Of a DNA stretch of 64,000 nt, positions 59,390-64,000 are shown one piece after another; position 1 is the stretch's first letter, and each line of letters opens with the position of its first letter. Origin of the DNA: an uncultured Anaeroplasmataceae bacterium (GTDB lineage: Bacteria > Bacillota_I > Bacilli_A > Acholeplasmatales > Anaeroplasmataceae); contig CAKQDS010000003.1 in NCBI GenBank assembly GCA_934229535.1, positions 1-64,000 of the forward strand, given 5' to 3'. The notes under the pieces were generated by a model. It saw only the letters and a program-made list of their open reading frames with translations. It was not told the origin of the DNA and searched no databases. The translations under genes were made by a program, and so were the position numbers.

Positions 59390-61929
59390 TGAAATTAATT
59401 TCTTGTTATATAAATGATTTTGGCTGCTTACACAATCAAGAGTTTAATTTTAGTAATGGTCTTAACTGCATTTTTTTACAAAATGGTAGTGGTAAATCAA
59501 CCCTTGCCGCATTTATAAGAGCAATGTTTTATGGAATTCCTAAATCAAGTAGTAAGACCTTTGATCGTGAACATTATTTGCCATTTAACCAAAATTTTTG
59601 TAAAGGTAGTATAGACTTTGAATTTAATAATAAAGAGTATAAAATTGAACGAACATTTGGTAAAAAAAATAGTGATGATGAAATGCGTGTTTATGAAAAT
59701 GGCAGCTTATGTGATACCTTAGGTAGTGTTCCAGGTGAGACTATATTTGGACTAGATTTAAATTCGTTTAATAGATGCTTATTTATTCATCCAGAAGATA
59801 TTGAAATATCATCAACATCAGAAATAAATGCGAAAATGAATAGCTTTGTTTCAAATACAAAGGATGATTTTAATTTGGATGATGTTTTATTAAAGCTTGA
59901 AAACTATAAAAAAAAGCTTAAGCCTGTAAGACTTTCAAATCAAAATGGGTTAATTGCTGTAAAAAAGGCTGAAATTAAAGCGCTTGAGGAGAAAAAAGCA
60001 ATATGTTTAAGTATTAAAGACAATTTAAGCAATAAATATAAAAAAAATGAGGATATAAAGAAGGAAATAGAAGAATTAAAGCTAAAGGCATCTAATAAAG
60101 CAAATGAAAATATCTTGGTTACTAAATGGGAATATTATGATAATATAAAGGTAAAAATAGAGAAGAATAACGATGAGATAAAAAAATATAATGAAAAATA
60201 TAAATTTGGTATTCCAAGTAAAGAGGAAATAGAAGCTATAAGAAAAAATATTTATGATAATGATAAAATAAAGGAAAATATTTCGCTTTATCAATTTAAT
60301 GACAATGATTTAAATGATTATAATAATTATTTGGATAAATTCAAAAATGGAATTCCAACGGATATAAAGCTAGAGGAAATAAAATCTAAAATTGATGAAT
60401 TAAACTATTTGAATTCACTAAATTATGATTTGAAGAATAGTGATTTAATTATTTATAATCAATATAGAGAAAGTGACTTAACTGATGAAAAAATAAATAA
60501 TATCGATATTCTAATTAAAGGATATAATAAACTATGTCAGGAAAATGAAGCAGTTTCAGAAAACATTGCTGTTGAAGTGCCTAAGAAAAGCAATAATAAA
60601 TCAGCAATTATTTTAGGAATTGTTGGCCTTGTTTTATTAATTAGTAGTGCTATTTTATTTTTTGTTAATAAAATGCTTTTAGTTCTAGCAATAGTTGGAT
60701 TAATTTTTATTTTTATAGCTGGCTTCATTTATTTAAAAGGACAAATCGACAATTCGAAAAATACTGAAAAAATAATACCTAATCCTAAGAAAATTGAATA
60801 TACAAATAAAATTGATTTGTTAAAGAATAAAATTGATATGTTAATAAAGCCATATGGCTTTTCTTCAAGTAAGGATGGCTCTATTTCAGTTGCTTTTTAT
60901 AAGCTTAATGATATGTATCAGAAATATAAAGAAATTAAAAGCCAAAAGGAAGAAAAAGATAACATTAGGAAAGATAATTTAAATAAGGCTATAGATATTC
61001 AAAATAGCTTAAAATCATTTTTTCAACCATATGGCTACTCTAGTTGTAATTATTTAAAGGAATATGAATGCTTAAAATTAGATATTGTTAAATATTCTTA
61101 TTTAAATAACAAAAATGCAGAAAATAAGAAAAATTTAGAAGAAGCTAATAAAAACTTTGGTTTAAATTTAGCACAAATTCAAGATTTTTGTAATAAATAT
61201 AAAATTGATGATGTTAAAAAATATTTAAACGAGGTAGCAAATGACATTGTTTTGTTAAAAGGATTGTATGAACAAAATAATTCCTTAATCAATGAAGCTA
61301 CAACATATAAAGAAGAAAATGCTTTAATGGAACGACCAATTATTAGCGAAGATAGCATTGATAATATTAATTCAAAAATTAATAGCTTAACGGATGAAAA
61401 AATAGGTTTAATAAACGAAATAAATGAAGATGAGGGACAACTTGAGCTTTTAAGTATGGCATGTGAAAATCTTGATGATAAAAGAAATGAGCTTAATAAA
61501 TTAAATCATGATTATTATATTGTAGGTGAAGCCTTAAATAAATTAAAGGAAGCAGATAAGAGTTTAAAATATAAATATATTGAACCATTATTAACAAGAT
61601 TCAAAGAATATACTAAAGAATTTAATTTGAAATTATTAAATGATGTTATAATGGATGCTGGTTATAACTTAAAGCTTATAATTAATGGTAATAATTATAG
61701 TTATAAGCATTTAAGTAGCGGTGAGCTTACAATTGTGGCCTTATGCTATAGACTAGCAATAATGGATAATATTTTAAAGAATCAAAATCAATTAATTATT
61801 ATGGATGATTTATTTGTAAATCTTGATGAAAATAATTTAAAGCTAGCACTTGAATTTATTAAAAAGTTATCATTAAAGCGCCAAATTATTTATTTTACGT
61901 GTCATAGCAGTAGACAAATTGTTATTTAA
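59389..61929 (+). CDS. YhaN-like SMC-type ATPase with central membrane hairpin
   Basis: Rad50/SbcC-related ATPase, partner of the preceding nuclease. Seen: N-terminal FGCLHNQEFNFSNGLNCIFLQNGSGKSTLAAFIRAMFYG (quoted for its Walker A), coiled coils (about 195-400 and 460-720), two adjacent membrane segments near 405-455, then signature LSSGELTIVALCYRLA, Walker B LIIMDDLFVNLD and FTCHSS. 846 aa. YhaN proteins carry the same membrane hairpin in the middle. A membrane-attached DNA-end processing role is inferred from family resemblance. Confidence 0.88.
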   Translation: MKLISCYINDFGCLHNQEFNFSNGLNCIFLQNGSGKSTLAAFIRAMFYGIPKSSSKTFDREHYLPFNQNFCKGSIDFEFNNKEYKIERTFGKKNSDDEMRVYENGSLCDTLGSVPGETIFGLDLNSFNRCLFIHPEDIEISSTSEINAKMNSFVSNTKDDFNLDDVLLKLENYKKKLKPVRLSNQNGLIAVKKAEIKALEEKKAICLSIKDNLSNKYKKNEDIKKEIEELKLKASNKANENILVTKWEYYDNIKVKIEKNNDEIKKYNEKYKFGIPSKEEIEAIRKNIYDNDKIKENISLYQFNDNDLNDYNNYLDKFKNGIPTDIKLEEIKSKIDELNYLNSLNYDLKNSDLIIYNQYRESDLTDEKINNIDILIKGYNKLCQENEAVSENIAVEVPKKSNNKSAIILGIVGLVLLISSAILFFVNKMLLVLAIVGLIFIFIAGFIYLKGQIDNSKNTEKIIPNPKKIEYTNKIDLLKNKIDMLIKPYGFSSSKDGSISVAFYKLNDMYQKYKEIKSQKEEKDNIRKDNLNKAIDIQNSLKSFFQPYGYSSCNYLKEYECLKLDIVKYSYLNNKNAENKKNLEEANKNFGLNLAQIQDFCNKYKIDDVKKYLNEVANDIVLLKGLYEQNNSLINEATTYKEENALMERPIISEDSIDNINSKINSLTDEKIGLINEINEDEGQLELLSMACENLDDKRNELNKLNHDYYIVGEALNKLKEADKSLKYKYIEPLLTRFKEYTKEFNLKLLNDVIMDAGYNLKLIINGNNYSYKHLSSGELTIVALCYRLAIMDNILKNQNQLIIMDDLFVNLDENNLKLALEFIKKLSLKRQIIYFTCHSSRQIVI

Positions 61930-61954
61930 AATTAAAATGCTTGGAGGTGTATTT

Positions 61955-63910
61955 GTGAAAAGTAAAGCTATTTTTATATTGGGAGCAATATTATTTGCTT
62001 TTACTGGCTGTAAAAAAAATAATAATGAGGTGTTAGATTTTGTAAAAAAAACTAATGAATATTTAGAAGAAAAGGAAATAGATAATAATCTGTTTGGAGC
62101 TATTTTGGAAGAAAAATTAGATAATTCATTAGTATATAATATTGATGATAATAAATATTTAATAAATTATAATGATATTAACTATTTATATGAAAATGAT
62201 AATCTTGTAAAATCTAATGATGAATATGTATTTGTTTCAAATTTAGAAGATGCATATAAGGAAAAAGTTGGCACAATTGTTTATACTAAAGGCTATTATG
62301 ATGAATATGATGATGGTAATGCCTGTTATTTAGTTAAAGAATATGACAAAAATGAAGCTCTATCAGCTGAAGATAAATCATTAGAGCCTATATGCTATAA
62401 TAAAACGATTAATTTGATTCAAATGGGCTATCAAAAAGAAGAAGGAATTAATGAATATGTAGATTTATTTACTAATTCTAAAGATTATTATTATTTTTTT
62501 GTTCCTAGCGGTGTATATATAGCTTATGATAATTTTGACATTAATACTTCAAATAAATATTATTATGCTTATAATGCTAAAATTGTTGTAAATGATGATT
62601 ATAATCCTAAAGGCTTTAATAATGGCTGCTTATTTAATGTTTATAATGATATTGAAAATATTAAAATAAACGGCTTTAACGTGAATGTTGTTGTAAATAA
62701 GAAGCTCTCCGATCCACTTTTAGGACTTTTAACTTTGAAGGACGCAAGCAATGTAGTTATTAATAATTGTAGATTTTATTTGCCTAGTGAGGCCTCAATC
62801 TATGGTAGCTCTGGAATGATTGATTTATTTACAAATTGGCATTTTATTAATATCAAGAATTGTCATTTAGAAAATCATTCATCAACAATTGCTGGTGGGG
62901 GAATAGGTGTAAGAGATATTTATAAAAATGGCGCAAATGATGCAATTATAGAAAATAATTATATTTATTCAAATTGCAAGGATGAGGTTATTGCTATATT
63001 TAGTGGTGCTGATACATCATTATATCCCAATGATAATGGTGGAGGTTCTATTAAAAATGTTATTTTAAGAGGCAATACAATTGTTGGTGATAAACCAAAT
63101 GATAAATTAGGTCCAAGAGTTGTAGGATTAACTGTAGGATATCAAATATCTCCTGTTTATAATGTGAAAATAGAAAACAATGATATCACAATGTATAGTG
63201 CTAATTATTTATTGCTTTATGGTAAAACAAATACCCTAAATTTTGTTAATAACAATGTTAAAATTGATTCAAGCTATAAAGAAAATATTTATGTAGTATT
63301 TTGTCATAATTCCAAGGCAGATAAGGCTAGTAATATTACAGCAGATAAAAATTCATTTGAATGTATAAATTATTCAACAATTTATACAATTTCTCAAACA
63401 GCTGATGAATTTAAATTTACTAATAACGAGGTTAAGGCTATAAAGATTGGTCGTGTTTTTGATTCGATTTCTACTTATGAAAATAACAAAATTGTTACGC
63501 AAAAGATATCTTCATGTGTTTATCATAATGTTAAGGAAACAAGTGGTAACAAAATAAATGCTGAATATATTAATGTTGTATTTGAATTTTATAATTTAAA
63601 TATTCAAAATAATATTAAGATTAAGGATGAAATAAATACCTTAACTATGCCTGCAAATTTTATGATGTTTAATGGTGATAATATTTATTTTAATAATCAT
63701 AGTGTTAAATTTATAGATTTTATTTTGAATGTTGATAAAATAGAAAGTCAATATTATTATCTTGCTTATGGAACATCGCCTATATGGGGAACAGCTAATA
63801 TTTATTTTATTAATTCACATATTTCCTTATATGAGGATTCTAAGCATAATTATGTAGCAAAAGATGATAATGGCAAGGTAATAATTAATTTTACAAATGA
63901 GAAAAATTAA
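61955..63910 (+). CDS. Secreted lipoprotein with parallel beta-helix
   Basis: Cell-surface lipoprotein, function unknown. Seen: signal peptide with Lys at 2 and 4, hydrophobic core and lipidation Cys19 (AFTGC). A variable N-terminal region follows, then from about 220 onward repeated strands of a right-handed beta-helix with Asn ladders (NVVINNCRFY, IENNYIYSN, VILRGNTIV, VKIENNDITM, LNFVNNNVKI, FTNNEVKAI). 651 aa. GTG 61955 with GGAGGTG 5 nt upstream. Such folds are often polysaccharide-binding or lyase-like; no catalytic residues were identified. It overlaps a following gene by 14 nt. Confidence 0.82.
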   Translation: MKSKAIFILGAILFAFTGCKKNNNEVLDFVKKTNEYLEEKEIDNNLFGAILEEKLDNSLVYNIDDNKYLINYNDINYLYENDNLVKSNDEYVFVSNLEDAYKEKVGTIVYTKGYYDEYDDGNACYLVKEYDKNEALSAEDKSLEPICYNKTINLIQMGYQKEEGINEYVDLFTNSKDYYYFFVPSGVYIAYDNFDINTSNKYYYAYNAKIVVNDDYNPKGFNNGCLFNVYNDIENIKINGFNVNVVVNKKLSDPLLGLLTLKDASNVVINNCRFYLPSEASIYGSSGMIDLFTNWHFINIKNCHLENHSSTIAGGGIGVRDIYKNGANDAIIENNYIYSNCKDEVIAIFSGADTSLYPNDNGGGSIKNVILRGNTIVGDKPNDKLGPRVVGLTVGYQISPVYNVKIENNDITMYSANYLLLYGKTNTLNFVNNNVKIDSSYKENIYVVFCHNSKADKASNITADKNSFECINYSTIYTISQTADEFKFTNNEVKAIKIGRVFDSISTYENNKIVTQKISSCVYHNVKETSGNKINAEYINVVFEFYNLNIQNNIKIKDEINTLTMPANFMMFNGDNIYFNNHSVKFIDFILNVDKIESQYYYLAYGTSPIWGTANIYFINSHISLYEDSKHNYVAKDDNGKVIINFTNEKN

Positions 63911-64000
63911 TTTAAACAACAAAACTTGTAATGAAGCAGATTTGAAAAAATATGGATTCATTAATGGTAGTTATGAGAAAAAACTGGATAATTATCCTTT
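63897..64000 (+). CDS. Partial CDS cut by the window end
   Basis: ATG 63897 opens a frame that stays open to the last base (34 codons; MRKINLNNKTCNEADLKKYG at the start). It overlaps the lipoprotein stop by 14 nt, consistent with the overlap style here, but has no clear SD. Too short to identify. Confidence 0.45.
   Translation, partial: MRKINLNNKTCNEADLKKYGFINGSYEKKLDNYP

Noticed and set aside
1..64000. tRNA, rRNA, CRISPR arrays, insertion sequences
   Set aside because: No cloverleaf-like, rRNA-like or regularly spaced repeat stretch, and no transposase or integrase protein, was seen on either strand.

Overview
The window comes from a low-GC Gram-positive bacterium. The proteins look like Bacilli (the Bacillus/Erysipelotrichia/uncultured gut Bacilli side of Firmicutes). 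Supporting points are a very AT-rich sequence with AGGAGG-type ribosome binding sites, SigA-like promoters with extended -10 elements, YqeG/YqeH/YqeK/RsfS, YlxM-Ffh-FtsY, YlqF/RbgA, a long-form HPF, a SigK-like sigma factor and CcpA-type cre sites. UGA is a normal stop (several genes end in TGA and RF2 is encoded), so this is not a UGA-Trp mycoplasma. I cannot name the genus.

Layout. 1-6.1 kb: priA, fmt, a membrane protein with a degenerate HD-GYP domain, a TSCPD protein and metK. 6.1-8.6 kb: lemA, DUF3137, DUF2752 and a small zinc-finger protein. 8.6-14.7 kb: csp, hpf, secA, prfB, yitT-type, recX. 14.8-19.2 kb: glycogen branching enzyme and phosphorylase. 19.2-26.5 kb: MutS-like membrane ATPase, an unknown membrane protein, a soluble FtsK/SftA translocase, signal peptidase I, rbgA, rnhB. 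26.6-30.7 kb: a MarR regulator with a heterodimeric ABC exporter. 30.8-38.6 kb: topA, ftsY-ylxM-ffh, a U32/TrhP pair and a YgjP-like metalloprotein. 38.6-48.4 kb: greA, a reverse-strand sigK-like gene, yqeG-yqeH-yqeK::rsfS, rnhA, a reverse-strand unknown, uvrB, sdaA and rlmCD.

From about 48.4 to 58.3 kb the character changes to an accessory island. It holds two small acidic proteins, then a tightly overlapping trio (a 1,062-aa SNF2-type helicase, a MoxR-like AAA+ ATPase and a metallopeptidase/von Willebrand A protein). Next come a GIY-YIG nuclease fused to a DUF2075/Schlafen-like helicase, a small phage-type protein and an AAA/DUF4143 ATPase. This trio is the best candidate for an undescribed (defence or conflict) system. 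58.3-64 kb: a YhaO/YhaN-like (SbcD/SbcC-related) pair, a large beta-helix lipoprotein and the start of a further gene cut by the window edge.

Genes are packed in + strand operons with 1-20 nt overlaps. Most operon ends carry a clear intrinsic hairpin, often overlapping the stop codon, and most new operons start at a TGnTATAAT promoter directly downstream. I saw no rRNA, tRNA, CRISPR array or insertion sequence. No gap exceeds 300 bases; the longest (49054-49272) carries three inverted repeats.
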